Shown: in pieces, positions 1-7,620 of the stretch
Numbering within the stretch: the first letter of the stretch is position 1
Layout of the letters: the number at the start of each line of letters is the position of its first letter
Source of the DNA: Corynebacterium riegelii
GTDB taxonomy: Bacteria; Actinomycetota; Actinomycetes; Mycobacteriales; Mycobacteriaceae
Direction of reading: 5' to 3'
Length of the DNA stretch: 64,000 nt
Assembly (NCBI RefSeq): GCF_016728505.1
Contig: NZ_CP068159.1
Coordinates: forward strand, 744,001 to 808,000
Notes under the pieces: generated by a model
Told to the model about the DNA's origin: nothing
Database searches by the model: none
Seen by the model: only the letters and a program-made list of their open reading frames with translations
Translations under genes and position numbers: made by a program

Positions 1-2130
1 GCGTCCGGCAGGCGAGAGCAGGTGAAATAGCACGCGCACCCCGGAAACCTCCGGCGAGGTGGCCAGCCCGAAGCATTCCTGCAGTTTCACGCGCACCACA
101 GGTCGGCGGGTCTCGTAGGAAATCTTCGGCCGCGACCCGCTGGGCACCGCTAGGCGCTCCGGCGCGCTTTGCTCCAGCTTGCCGGCCAGCTCCCACGGCA
201 GGTTGCGCATCATTGCGGCCCGCATGTCGCATTTGCTTATCGACGCCCCACGCAACACCTCCCCAACCTCAACCGCGTAATCCCCACGCGAAATATCCGG
301 CCAGCCAGCTTGCTCGTGGAGGAAGGTGAGACGGGAAAGGAGGTCGCGTTCGTTGTTATCAAGCAGGAAGTCCTCGAAGCGGAATGATGCGGCGGCCTCT
401 TCCAGTGCCTCGCTGGCGGCGGCGGTAGTTGAGGTGTTGAGGGCGACCGGCGTTGCGCTGAGCTCGATTGCGCCGATGGCTTTGACTTTGCGAAGCTGCA
501 CCTTGTCCTTATTTACATGCGCACGGTAGCCCTGCGTGATGCGCTCGGTTGGAAGCTGCGTGGCGGCAGCCGCGCGGATCACGGCGTTGTGTTTGGTGCG
601 CTGCACCTCAGCGGCCGCGATCCACTCGGCGCCTGTCAGGTTGATCTTTGGATCCAACGTGGCGCGGGTGCCGCTGGCCAGCAGGTATTCCTCGCCCATG
701 CGCTTGGCCACCCACTGCGGAAACGCGGTGCTGACCACCTCGCCCGCCGCAACGGGCGGGCCTTTCGGCGCGAGCTTGACCAGGCGGTTGACCTGATTGC
801 GCGGCGGATCCACCCGGCTTAAATCACCGCTTAAGCCCTCCGCAATCGCCGCGACCGTGGGTGCGGCACCGCTGCCCAGCTTCAGCAGTGCGGCGCCTAA
901 GCGCGGGTCCACCGGCAGCGTGGCCAGTGTGCGGCCGAAGTTGGTGATCTCGCCGCGGCTGTCAAGGGCGCCGAGTGCCTCTAGCGTTTCCTCTGCTTCT
1001 TCACGTGCCGCGGCTGGTGGCGGGGTCAACAGCGGCAGGTCTGGGGATCCCCACGCCTTCATCATCAACACCGCACCCGTCAAGTCGCTCGTGGTGATTT
1101 CTGCGGCGATGTCTTCACGAAAGTGCTGGTAGTCAGCCTCCGAGTAGGCGCGCACCACGGTGCCCGGCCCCAAACGTGCGGCACGACCCGCGCGCTGGTT
1201 CGCGCTCGCCTTGGACGCCGACACCGTGACTAAGCCAGTCATGCCGCGGGCATCCCTGCGCGGCTCCCTCGAAAGGCCCGTGTCCACAACTTTGCGCACG
1301 CCCGGCACGGTTACCGAAGACTCCGCTACCGCCGTCGACACCACCACCGGCGCATCCCCGTACAGCGCCTGGTCCTGCTGCTCGCTGCTCAGCCGCCCGT
1401 GCAGCGGTGCTGCTGCAACGCTGTGCTTGTGCAGCGCCTCGCACACCAACTCCACCTCACGCACACCCGGCACAAACACCAACGTGCGGCCCTCCGCTGC
1501 TGTTGACGCTGCTGTCGCCGGTTTAGCAGCCAGCGACGCCACATGCTCATAAAACTCCCGCGACCCCGCCGCACGTCCCGCATGCGGCGCGTACTGCACC
1601 TCCAACGGGTACGTTTCCGCCTGCGTGGACACCACGTGCGCACCCATATGCTGAGCAAACGCCGCCGCGTCCAGGGTGGCGGACATGGCGGTGAGAAAGA
1701 AGTCGTCGCGAAGAATCGCAACCTCCATGCACATCGCCAACGCCAGATCCGTATCCAGCTGACGCTCGTGCACCTCATCCAAAATCACCGCGTTCACACC
1801 GTGAAGCTCCGGGTCCTTCAACAGGCGGTTCAGCAGCACGCCGGGGGTGACAAACTCCACCAACTCGCCGCGCTTGGCTTCGCCGCGGATGGCGTAGCCG
1901 GAAAGCGACGGGGCGTCGAGAAGCGAAAGGCGCCGAAACGCCGCACGAACCGCAACCCTGCGCGGGGCCGTGACCAGCGTCTTCCCATGCGCATTCGCAA
2001 CCGCCGGCGGGATCAGCGTCGTCTTACCCGTACCCGGCGGCGCCTCAACCACCAGCGGGCCAGCCTCAGGCAACTGGCCCAGCACCCCCGCCACCGGCAG
2101 ACCGCGTCCGATTTTCTCCAAGTCAAACAT
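1..2130 (-). CDS. hrpB: ATP-dependent helicase HrpB (3' end beyond window)
   Basis: DEAH-family superfamily 2 RNA/DNA helicase of the HrpB type. The first 710 codons lie in the window; the usual family length is about 800, so roughly 100 C-terminal residues are missing. Visible motifs: Walker A APPGTGKTT at residues 30-38, motif II DEVH at 118-121, then a motif III-like MSATLD. The last codons in view encode HLLSPAGR, typical of the HrpB C-terminal domain, so the reading frame is intact to the edge. The ATG at 2130 is chosen because a TACCCT -10 box lies 8 bases upstream, suggesting a leaderless mRNA; it overlaps the promoter of the divergent thpR. The cellular role of HrpB is poorly defined in actinobacteria. 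Family assignment is firm; the exact 3' end cannot be seen. Confidence 0.93.
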   Translation of the reverse strand, partial: MFDLEKIGRGLPVAGVLGQLPEAGPLVVEAPPGTGKTTLIPPAVANAHGKTLVTAPRRVAVRAAFRRLSLLDAPSLSGYAIRGEAKRGELVEFVTPGVLLNRLLKDPELHGVNAVILDEVHERQLDTDLALAMCMEVAILRDDFFLTAMSATLDAAAFAQHMGAHVVSTQAETYPLEVQYAPHAGRAAGSREFYEHVASLAAKPATAASTAAEGRTLVFVPGVREVELVCEALHKHSVAAAPLHGRLSSEQQDQALYGDAPVVVSTAVAESSVTVPGVRKVVDTGLSREPRRDARGMTGLVTVSASKASANQRAGRAARLGPGTVVRAYSEADYQHFREDIAAEITTSDLTGAVLMMKAWGSPDLPLLTPPPAAAREEAEETLEALGALDSRGEITNFGRTLATLPVDPRLGAALLKLGSGAAPTVAAIAEGLSGDLSRVDPPRNQVNRLVKLAPKGPPVAAGEVVSTAFPQWVAKRMGEEYLLASGTRATLDPKINLTGAEWIAAAEVQRTKHNAVIRAAAATQLPTERITQGYRAHVNKDKVQLRKVKAIGAIELSATPVALNTSTTAAASEALEEAAASFRFEDFLLDNNERDLLSRLTFLHEQAGWPDISRGDYAVEVGEVLRGASISKCDMRAAMMRNLPWELAGKLEQSAPERLAVPSGSRPKISYETRRPVVRVKLQECFGLATSPEVSGVRVLFHLLSPAGR

Positions 2131-2138
2131 TGTTTTCC

Positions 2139-2148
2139 AGGGTACCTT
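2139..2148. promoter_or_regulatory. Overlapping divergent -10 boxes of hrpB and thpR
   Basis: On the plus strand TACCTT (2143-2148) is followed after 7 bases by the thpR ATG. On the minus strand TACCCT (2145-2140) is followed after 8 bases by the hrpB ATG. The two hexamers share three base pairs inside a 25-bp gap. Both mRNAs would be leaderless. This is an inference from spacing; no start site was measured. Confidence 0.55.
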
Positions 2149-2155
2149 TGAGGCC

Positions 2156-2722
2156 ATGAGACGCCTGTTCGCCGCAATCGTCCCACCAACCGAGGTCCGC
2201 GAGCACCTCATCACCGCCCTGCGCCCGATCCGCGACACATTCGGCACCGAAACCCGCTGGACCGACCCAGACAACTGGCACATCACGCTGGCTTTCTACG
2301 GCTCCCAGCCCAACGACGCCGCCGAAGTCACCGACATCCTCGCCCAGGCAACCGCATGGGCTCCGCCATTAGAGCTGCGGCTTCGCGGCGCCGGCTGCTT
2401 CGACCGCCGCACCCTGTGGATCGGCGTCGGCGGCGACAAAGCCGAGCTGAAAACCCTCATGGCTGACTGCCTTCTGGAACCCGACGCCCGCGGCCGCCAG
2501 CGCGCGCACCTCACCGTCGCCCGCACGGGCACCCGGACCAGGGACTTTTGGCTTCTCGACGACCACGCCCACGCCCTCTCCATCTACTCCGGCCCTCGCT
2601 GGCATGTGGACGAGATCCACCTCATGGAATCCCACCTGGGCAAGGGCCGCTCCGGCGGACCGAAGTACGACATCGTGGACACCTTCTACCTGCGCGGACC
2701 CGCGCGCCGCGAGGCCTCGTAG
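2156..2722 (+). CDS. thpR: RNA 2',3'-cyclic phosphodiesterase (ThpR/LigT family)
   Basis: 188-residue 2H phosphoesterase that hydrolyses 2',3'-cyclic phosphates at RNA ends and can ligate tRNA halves in vitro. The two catalytic HxTx motifs are present: HITL at residues 42-45 and HLTV at 118-121, with the usual spacing and a length normal for the family. An in-frame opening exists upstream, but the ATG at 2156 aligns with the conserved N-terminus MRRLFAAI and lies 7 bases after a -10 box, so it is preferred. It is divergent from hrpB, with which it shares promoter bases. The physiological substrate in actinobacteria is not known. Confidence 0.9.
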   Translation: MRRLFAAIVPPTEVREHLITALRPIRDTFGTETRWTDPDNWHITLAFYGSQPNDAAEVTDILAQATAWAPPLELRLRGAGCFDRRTLWIGVGGDKAELKTLMADCLLEPDARGRQRAHLTVARTGTRTRDFWLLDDHAHALSIYSGPRWHVDEIHLMESHLGKGRSGGPKYDIVDTFYLRGPARREAS

Positions 2723-2822
2723 GGGGTTCTACCCCCTGACCTGCGCTAACCCCACGCACCCCACCAGCCTCATTGCAAACAAAGCGATTTGTTACGGATG
2801 TGACGAACCCGACCTGGGCTTT

Positions 2823-2847
2823 TGTAAACGAGGCCCCCTCGTTTACA
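2823..2847. repeat. Perfect 11-bp inverted repeat with 3-base loop
   Basis: TGTAAACGAGG (2823-2833), loop CCC, then its exact complement (2837-2847). No T-tract follows on either side, so it is not a standard terminator. It lies between the thpR stop and the small gene at 2968 and could be an operator or an mRNA hairpin. A shorter palindrome, AACAAA-GCGA-TTTGTT, sits just upstream at 2777-2792. Confidence 0.6.
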
Positions 2848-2967
2848 GGATTACGACTGATGGCCTGCCTTCAGCTCGAACAACAATTTCGAACATCTGC
2901 TGGCGTGTTACCCCAGTGTGCAACAATGGGCACAGCAAACCAACAAGAACATTTCCAAGGAGGGATT

Positions 2968-3150
2968 ATGTCTACGCCGATTATTCGCCGACTCACGGTT
3001 GAGGAGGCTAAGCAGGAGCTACATAATCTCGAGCAGCAGGTAGAAGGTGGAATCGAGGCGTTCGAGGAGCGCGCCCACTCGTACGATTTATCACCTACCG
3101 AGCAGGGCGTATGGCAGCGCATTTCGGAACTACGGTGGCTTCTTGGTTAA
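2968..3150 (+). CDS. Small hypothetical protein, 60 aa
   Basis: 60-residue, charged, probably all-helical cytoplasmic protein that I do not recognise. It has no signal peptide or membrane segment. The C-terminal half contains DLSPTEQGVWQRISELRWLL, a pattern of an amphipathic helix. The ATG at 2968 is chosen over the upstream in-frame opening because a strong ribosome-binding site (AAGGAGG, about 2958-2964) lies directly before it. The leader is long and holds two palindromes, one at 2823-2847, which suggests separate regulation. alkB begins 20 bases downstream and may be co-transcribed. It may be a nucleic-acid-binding or antitoxin-like small protein, but nothing in the sequence proves this. 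Confidence 0.6.
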   Translation: MSTPIIRRLTVEEAKQELHNLEQQVEGGIEAFEERAHSYDLSPTEQGVWQRISELRWLLG

Positions 3151-3169
3151 CTGAACCCTAATTAGACCC

Positions 3170-3811
3170 ATGCTTTTCGACGCTCTCCCGCGCACCCCCT
3201 CCAACCCACTCCCAGGAGTGGTGCACCTGCCGAATTTCCTCAGCGTCGAAGAGCAAGCCGCACTGGTCAAGCAGGCGCGGGATATTGCGAACCAGGTCAA
3301 GGGCACGCCGGTGGCGATGCGGCGCCCACGCGTTGGGCAGGGGCAGATGGCGGCGTGGCTGTTGTCGTTAGGGTGGTTTTGGCAGACGCAGCCGTACCGG
3401 CTGGTGCGTGAGGTTGATGGCCACGCTGTGCCGGAAGTACCCGCAAACTACCAGGTCATGGCCAACAACATCATGGATCACGCCCGCGCCATCGACCCAC
3501 TGGTCGGCCCCACGCCAACGGTGGAGACCGCGCTGGTGAATTTCTACCCGCCGGGCGCGGGCATGGGCCTGCACGTTGACGCGGAGGAAGAATCCGACAA
3601 CGCGGTGGTCAGTCTGTCCATCGGGGAGGAGACGATCTTTCGCATCCAAGAAACAGACCTGCTGCTGATGTCCGGGGACGCGCTGGTGTTCGGTGGCCCG
3701 GCGAGGAGGGCATATCACGGGGTGAAGGCGCCGCGCGAAGCCACCGGGCCCGAAACCACGGGTCTGAAAGAGGGGCGGATAAACATCACAATGCGCCAAG
3801 TACACCGGTAA
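3170..3811 (+). CDS. alkB: AlkB-type 2-oxoglutarate/Fe(II) dioxygenase
   Basis: 213-residue DNA/RNA repair dioxygenase of the AlkB family, which removes N1-methyladenine and N3-methylcytosine by oxidative demethylation. The iron ligands are visible as H135-x-D137 (GLHVDA) and H183 (YHGV). The 2-oxoglutarate-binding arginines appear as R203 and R209 in RINITMR, matching the E. coli RxNxTxR signature. Length agrees with the family (E. coli 216). The gene follows the small gene at 2968 by 20 bases. Its stop codon forms part of the -10 box proposed for the next gene. A GCTTTTCGACG motif covers codons 1-5. Cytoplasmic enzyme; confidence is high. Confidence 0.92.
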   Translation: MLFDALPRTPSNPLPGVVHLPNFLSVEEQAALVKQARDIANQVKGTPVAMRRPRVGQGQMAAWLLSLGWFWQTQPYRLVREVDGHAVPEVPANYQVMANNIMDHARAIDPLVGPTPTVETALVNFYPPGAGMGLHVDAEEESDNAVVSLSIGEETIFRIQETDLLLMSGDALVFGGPARRAYHGVKAPREATGPETTGLKEGRINITMRQVHR

Positions 3812-3820
3812 CCTGTGCGC

Positions 3821-4525
3821 ATGGACAAAAAAGTTGCTGTAGTTACTGGCGGCTCGGCGGGTATTGGTGAGGCCGCGTGTCGTGCGTTGGCGGCCGATGG
3901 TTGGCACGTGATTGTGGCGGCGCGCCGGGTGGAGCGTTGCCGCGGCATCGCTGATGAGATTGGCGGCGCGGCATTGGAGTTGGACGTCACGGATGAGGCG
4001 AGCGTGGACAAGTTGGCGAAGCTCCCGCGGGTGGACCTGCTGGTCAACAATGCTGGTGGGGCGAAGGAGCTTGACCTGCTTCGCGACGCTAACGCGAACG
4101 ACTGGCAATGGATGTTCGACACCAACGTCATGGGCACCATGCGCGTCACCCAAGCCCTGTACCCGCAGCTCAAGGCCGCAAAGGGTTTGGTTATCAACAT
4201 CGGCTCCGTGGCGGCGACGGATGCGTACAAGGGCGGCAGCGGTTACAACGCGGCGAAGTTCGGGTTGCGGGGGTTGACTAGGGCGTTTCGTAGAGAGGAG
4301 GCGCCCGACATCCGCATCTGCGAGATCGACCCGGGCCGCGTGAAAACGGACTTCTCGCTCAACCGCTTCCACGGTGACGCGGAGCGTGCCGCCCAGGTGT
4401 ACGAGGGCAAACTGAACCTGACTGCGGAGGACATTGCGGAGGCAATCCGTTGGGTGGCGTCGCTGCCGGCGCACGTGAACATTGACACGATGAGCGTCAT
4501 GCCTGCTGATCAGGCGGAACGTTAA
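3821..4525 (+). CDS. Short-chain dehydrogenase/reductase (SDR) family oxidoreductase
   Basis: 234-residue classical SDR, a Rossmann-fold NAD(P)-dependent oxidoreductase. The cofactor motif TGGSAGIG is at residues 9-16, NNAG at 76-79, and the catalytic triad is S129, Y142 and K146 (YNAAK). R35-R36 after the second beta strand suggests NADP preference. It resembles the YdfG/serine dehydrogenase-like branch, but the substrate cannot be read from sequence. The ATG at 3821 is preferred over a GTG at 3815, because TAACCT (3809-3814, overlapping the alkB stop) stands 6 bases before it and makes a leaderless start likely. The next gene starts directly after its stop codon, so the two are co-transcribed. 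Confidence 0.87.
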   Translation: MDKKVAVVTGGSAGIGEAACRALAADGWHVIVAARRVERCRGIADEIGGAALELDVTDEASVDKLAKLPRVDLLVNNAGGAKELDLLRDANANDWQWMFDTNVMGTMRVTQALYPQLKAAKGLVINIGSVAATDAYKGGSGYNAAKFGLRGLTRAFRREEAPDIRICEIDPGRVKTDFSLNRFHGDAERAAQVYEGKLNLTAEDIAEAIRWVASLPAHVNIDTMSVMPADQAER

Positions 4526-5179
4526 GTGACCGGGTCGGCGTTCGCGGCGCTGCTCGGTGTGTGGTTTGCCGCGATTGTCAGCCCTGGTCCGGACACATTT
4601 CAGATCATCCGCATCGGCTCGCGCGACCGCGCCGCCGGCGTTTGGGCGGCGGTGGGCATCACGCTTGGCAACGCCGTTTGGATCATCGGGTCGCTTCTGG
4701 GCCTGTCTGCGCTGGTGCAGACGTTGCCGCAGATTCTGACGGTGCTGCAGATCGTCGGCGGCGGCTACTTGTTGTACATGGGTCTTGGGGCGTTGCGGGG
4801 TGGGGTGAAGGCGCGCGTCGATAAGCAAAAAAGCCCTGATGTGGTCGAACCTGCCGCGCGAGCCATGAGCACCGCCAAGGCGTTCGGTGTGGGTGTGGCC
4901 ACGAACCTGTCCAACCCGAAGGCGGTCCTGTTCTTCGGCGCGATCTTTGCCCAGTTCATCCGCCCCGGCATGGGGTGGCAGTGGATGGTGGCAATTGCGG
5001 CGACGCTGATTATCACCGGGCTTTTGTGGTTCGTCGGGTTTGCGCTGGCAGTGCGCGCCCTGGCGAAGCCGATCCAGCAGCACGGCTGGGCAATTGACCT
5101 GGTCACGGGCCTGATCTTCATCGCCATCGCGGTGTGGATGCTCATCGAGGGGCTCGCCGGTTTGCCCGCGCTGTTCTAA
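4526..5179 (+). CDS. LysE/RhtB-family amino acid exporter
   Basis: 217-residue inner-membrane exporter of the LysE/RhtB superfamily with about six predicted membrane helices. The N-terminal signature SPGPDTFQIIRIGSRDR near residues 19-35 and the central NLSNPKAVLFF motif are diagnostic. It starts with GTG immediately after the TAA of the SDR gene, so translation is probably coupled. The family exports amino acids such as homoserine, threonine, leucine or lysine; the specific substrate cannot be inferred here. No LysG-type regulator is adjacent. Downstream, the S4 gene has its own -10 box. Confidence 0.88.
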   Translation: MTGSAFAALLGVWFAAIVSPGPDTFQIIRIGSRDRAAGVWAAVGITLGNAVWIIGSLLGLSALVQTLPQILTVLQIVGGGYLLYMGLGALRGGVKARVDKQKSPDVVEPAARAMSTAKAFGVGVATNLSNPKAVLFFGAIFAQFIRPGMGWQWMVAIAATLIITGLLWFVGFALAVRALAKPIQQHGWAIDLVTGLIFIAIAVWMLIEGLAGLPALF

Positions 5180-5211
5180 ACTCCGCACCAATCTGGCTTA
5201 TGCTTGGCCGC

Positions 5212-5502
5212 ATGCATGTTGAGGTGCCTATCAGCGGCGACACGATCAAACTGGGCCAGCTGCTCAAGCTGGCTAACCTGGCGGAATCCGGCGGCCAGGC
5301 CAAAGAAATGATTGAGGCCGGGGAGGTGACAGTCAACGGTGAGGTGGTCACAAGCAGGGGCTTCCTGCTTCACGACGCTGACGTCATCTCCACCCCCCAC
5401 GCCACCGCAACCGTCACCACCGACGGTGACGGTGACGACGACTACTTTGATGAGCGCACCGCCAACGATGATTTCGATCCGGAGAAGTGGAGGAATCTCT
5501 AA
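5212..5502 (+). CDS. S4-domain RNA-binding protein (YbcJ-like)
   Basis: 96-residue protein consisting of one S4 RNA-binding fold (about residues 8-65: IKLGQLLKLANLAESGGQAK, then VTVNGEV) followed by an acidic C-terminal tail rich in Asp. It belongs to the small stand-alone S4 proteins related to YbcJ, which are thought to bind structured RNA or ribosomal particles; the exact role is unknown. Two ATGs compete (5200 and 5212). 5212 is chosen because TATGCT (5199-5204) precedes it by 7 bases, fitting a leaderless mRNA, and because homologues start close to the S4 fold. Its stop TAA overlaps the ATG of the next gene (TAATG). Confidence 0.85.
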   Translation: MHVEVPISGDTIKLGQLLKLANLAESGGQAKEMIEAGEVTVNGEVVTSRGFLLHDADVISTPHATATVTTDGDGDDDYFDERTANDDFDPEKWRNL

Positions 5503-6275
5503 TGCCCGCATTTGAAGCCGTTCCCGGCATGCCGTACTGGCAGGACCTGGTGACCAGCGAGCCCCAAAAGTCCGCCTACTTTTACACCAAGGTGCTGGGC
5601 TGGGAGGTTTCGGCCGGCGATTACCGCGTTGCCCGGATGCACGGGTTGCCGGTGGCCGGCATTGTTGGCACCGGGGCGGAAGGGGCACTGAACGAATGGG
5701 TGCCATACTTCCTCAGCGTTGACGTGGCTGCGGACGCGAAGCGTGTAGAGAAGCTTGGCGGCAAGGTGCTGGCCACCGCGGAGGTAGACCTGGGAACCCT
5801 TACCGTGTGTGCCGACCCATGTGACGGCATCTTCGGTTTGATCCAGCCGGCAGGCGAAGACCGCTTCGTTGCCGCTGGTGAGCCGGGTGTGCCGGTGTGG
5901 TACAACTACGCAGGTCCCGAGGTTGCGGCAGTTGATTTCTACGCCGAGCTTTTCGATTGGGAAGTGCAGAAGGTTGGCAATGAATACATCGCCCTCCAGG
6001 ACGGCGCACCATTCTTGAGCATGGAGATCGGCCTGGTGCCTGAGTTGGCGCTGTGGCAGGTCTATTTCGGTGTGGAGGATCTTTCCGCGGCGGTGAATGC
6101 CGCAGAGATGTTCGGCGCGAAATACCTGACGGAACCTGAGCTCACTTCGTTTGGCCTGGTCAGCTACCAGGAGGATGCCACGGGAGCCGGCGTGTACTTC
6201 TGCGAGGTAGAGATGCCGGTGTTTGAAGAGGCCTCCGAGTCCGATTCAATCCTGCACCTGGACCCCGAAGCGTAG
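5502..6275 (+). CDS. VOC-family (glyoxalase-like) protein, two domains
   Basis: 257-residue protein with two vicinal-oxygen-chelate modules, about residues 8-120 and 130-245. Each opens with the typical alpha helix that follows the metal-site strand (PYWQDLVTSEPQKSAYFYTKV and VWYNYAGPEVAAVDFYAEL). It resembles actinobacterial hydroxylase-like VOC proteins such as the mycobacterial CFP30B type. A complete set of metal ligands is not obvious, so an enzymatic activity cannot be asserted. The start ATG overlaps the stop of the S4 gene by one base, indicating translational coupling and a two-gene operon. Confidence 0.85.
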   Translation: MPAFEAVPGMPYWQDLVTSEPQKSAYFYTKVLGWEVSAGDYRVARMHGLPVAGIVGTGAEGALNEWVPYFLSVDVAADAKRVEKLGGKVLATAEVDLGTLTVCADPCDGIFGLIQPAGEDRFVAAGEPGVPVWYNYAGPEVAAVDFYAELFDWEVQKVGNEYIALQDGAPFLSMEIGLVPELALWQVYFGVEDLSAAVNAAEMFGAKYLTEPELTSFGLVSYQEDATGAGVYFCEVEMPVFEEASESDSILHLDPEA

Positions 6276-6300
6276 GACTTTGAAACGTAGGACATACCAG

Positions 6301-7098
6301 ATGAAACTGCGGGTTGTTGCGGGGACGCTTACGTGCGCGCTGGCGTTGTCGTCTGTAGTTGCTGCGCCGGCGCAGGCGTACCACGTGGATCCGTCGTATT
6401 TGCGCGATCGTACGGCCCTGGCCGTGGTGCACCCCGACGGGCGGATTTCCATGTCCGCCAATGCAGAGGAGCCGCGCCCGGCGTTGAGCCTGGCCAAGTT
6501 GTACCTGGCGTACTACGTGCTGTACAACGGCACTGCCGAGGAAAAGTCCCAGATCCCAGAGATGGTGGCCACCTCCTCAGACCTCATTGCCAGCCAGCTT
6601 GACCGGAAATACCCCGAGGCCATTGAGCAGATCGCGGAAGATTTTGACCTGAAAGCCACCGTGCGCAGTGGCTATTGGGGACAGACGCAGACCTCTGCTC
6701 GCGACGTTGCCACGTTCATTTCCTCCATCGTGTGGGACCCGAAGGCGAAACCCCTGTTCGCCGGCATGAAGGACCAAAGCGCCGTGGCTGCCGACGGCTT
6801 CATCCAAGGCTTCGGCACCGCCCGCATGGACAACGTGAAGGGATCCAAGATGGGCTGGACCGATGACCGCGCCAGCGCCACCGGCAGCGTCTCCTGGGGT
6901 GAGATTGGCGACGAAACCTGGGCCGTCGCCGCCCTGACCTACGGCACCGCCTACGAAAACACCGTGGACGTCCGCCACGGCATCAACCAGGTGGAAGACA
7001 CCCCGGCGAAAGACGCGAAAGACAAGGCCTCGGCCAAAGAGACTGCTGCCGCTAAGGAGTCTGCTGCGGTGAAGCCGACGAAGGCGAAGCGCCGCTAG
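6301..7098 (+). CDS. Secreted beta-lactamase/PBP-fold serine hydrolase-like protein
   Basis: 265-residue exported protein. A Sec signal peptide covers residues 1-26 (hydrophobic core, cleavage after AQA). The mature part shows the ordered motifs of the penicillin-recognising fold: S63-x-x-K66 (SLAK), an S93-D94 pair (SSDL) in place of SDN, and K183-M184-G185 in place of KTG. This is the pattern of class A-like actinobacterial secreted proteins of unknown substrate; beta-lactamase activity is not established. No omega-loop Glu motif could be assigned. The last 35 residues are a Lys/Ala-rich low-complexity tail. The ATG at 6301 is chosen because the signal peptide begins there. A terminator hairpin overlaps its stop codon. 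Confidence 0.75.
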   Translation: MKLRVVAGTLTCALALSSVVAAPAQAYHVDPSYLRDRTALAVVHPDGRISMSANAEEPRPALSLAKLYLAYYVLYNGTAEEKSQIPEMVATSSDLIASQLDRKYPEAIEQIAEDFDLKATVRSGYWGQTQTSARDVATFISSIVWDPKAKPLFAGMKDQSAVAADGFIQGFGTARMDNVKGSKMGWTDDRASATGSVSWGEIGDETWAVAALTYGTAYENTVDVRHGINQVEDTPAKDAKDKASAKETAAAKESAAVKPTKAKRR

Positions 7099-7110
7099 TT
7101 CGGCGCTTTT
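7087..7110 (+). terminator. Rho-independent terminator of the secreted hydrolase gene
   Basis: Stem AAGCGCCG (7087-7094), loop CTAGTT containing the TAG stop, stem CGGCGCTT (7101-7108), then TT. The stem includes the last codons of the gene at 6301. Confidence 0.6.
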
Positions 7111-7119
7111 GCGGTGGCT

Positions 7120-7325
7120 CTGACAAATCGTGCAACGCTGTCGGACGCTGTTTCCTAAACGCCCTGGTCACAGCGTTTTGGGGTAAGCGGGCATAGTCAC
7201 ATTTGTCAGGATCCGCGGCTCCCCTCTGACAAATCGTGCAACGCTGTCGGACGCCGTTTCTTAAACGCCCTGGTCACAGCGTTTTGTGAGTTTAGGTCAC
7301 TTTGGGGTCCCACACGATTTGTCAG
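7120..7325. repeat. TGACAA two-unit inverted-repeat element, copy 1
   Basis: Two tandem units, 7120-7209 and 7226-7325, each beginning CTGACAAATCGTG and ending ATTTGTCAG, separated by a 16-base spacer starting GATCC (7210-7225). The first 63 bases of the two units are nearly identical. An inner inverted repeat (AACGCTGT/ACAGCGTT) is nested in each. Related elements lie at 16619-16800 and 22592-22763. No open reading frame of interest lies inside. Confidence 0.8.
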
Positions 7326-7374
7326 GGAGTCGCCCGGGGGCTTGTCTCCGATCCCTGCGATCCCCGCGATCCCA

Positions 7375-7527
7375 AAAGAATTCAGAAAGAATTCAGAGCG
7401 GCACCCCGGACCCTGAATTATTTCCCGAAAAACGGGGAAAGGATTCAGTATCCCCAGGTCGCGATGAGGCCCAAACCAAACGAATTCAGGATTCGCCCCT
7501 GGCCACTGAATTATTTCTGAATTCTTT
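7375..7527. repeat. ATTCAG-word inverted-repeat element
   Basis: Left arm 7375-7396 and right arm 7506-7527 are inverted repeats (21 of 22 bases). Each arm holds the word ATTCAG twice. A second inverted pair (CTGAATTATTTCC at 7412-7424 with GGAAAGGATTCAG near 7435-7447) divides the element into two units. It is intergenic between two convergent genes. Confidence 0.7.
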
Positions 7528-7536
7528 CGGCTAGGC

Positions 7537-7618
7537 CCGAACCCCGGCCTGAGGCCCAGCGAGGGCCGAGTGGCAAAGCTGAAGCCGAACCCCACCCCGA
7601 GGCCCGGCCAGGGCCGAA
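7537..7618. repeat. 34-bp imperfect direct repeat, two copies
   Basis: Copies at 7537-7570 and 7585-7618 share CCGAACCCC, GAGGCCC and AGGGCCGA blocks, separated by 14 bases. With the elements at 7120 and 7375 they fill the 522-base gap between the genes ending at 7098 and 7621; I see no gene in this gap. Confidence 0.65.
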
Positions 7619-7620
7619 TA

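Noticed and set aside
2876..2892. Possible LexA box TCGAACAACAATTTCGA before the small gene
   Set aside because: The half-sites are one base too far apart and the right half lacks the GTTC core.
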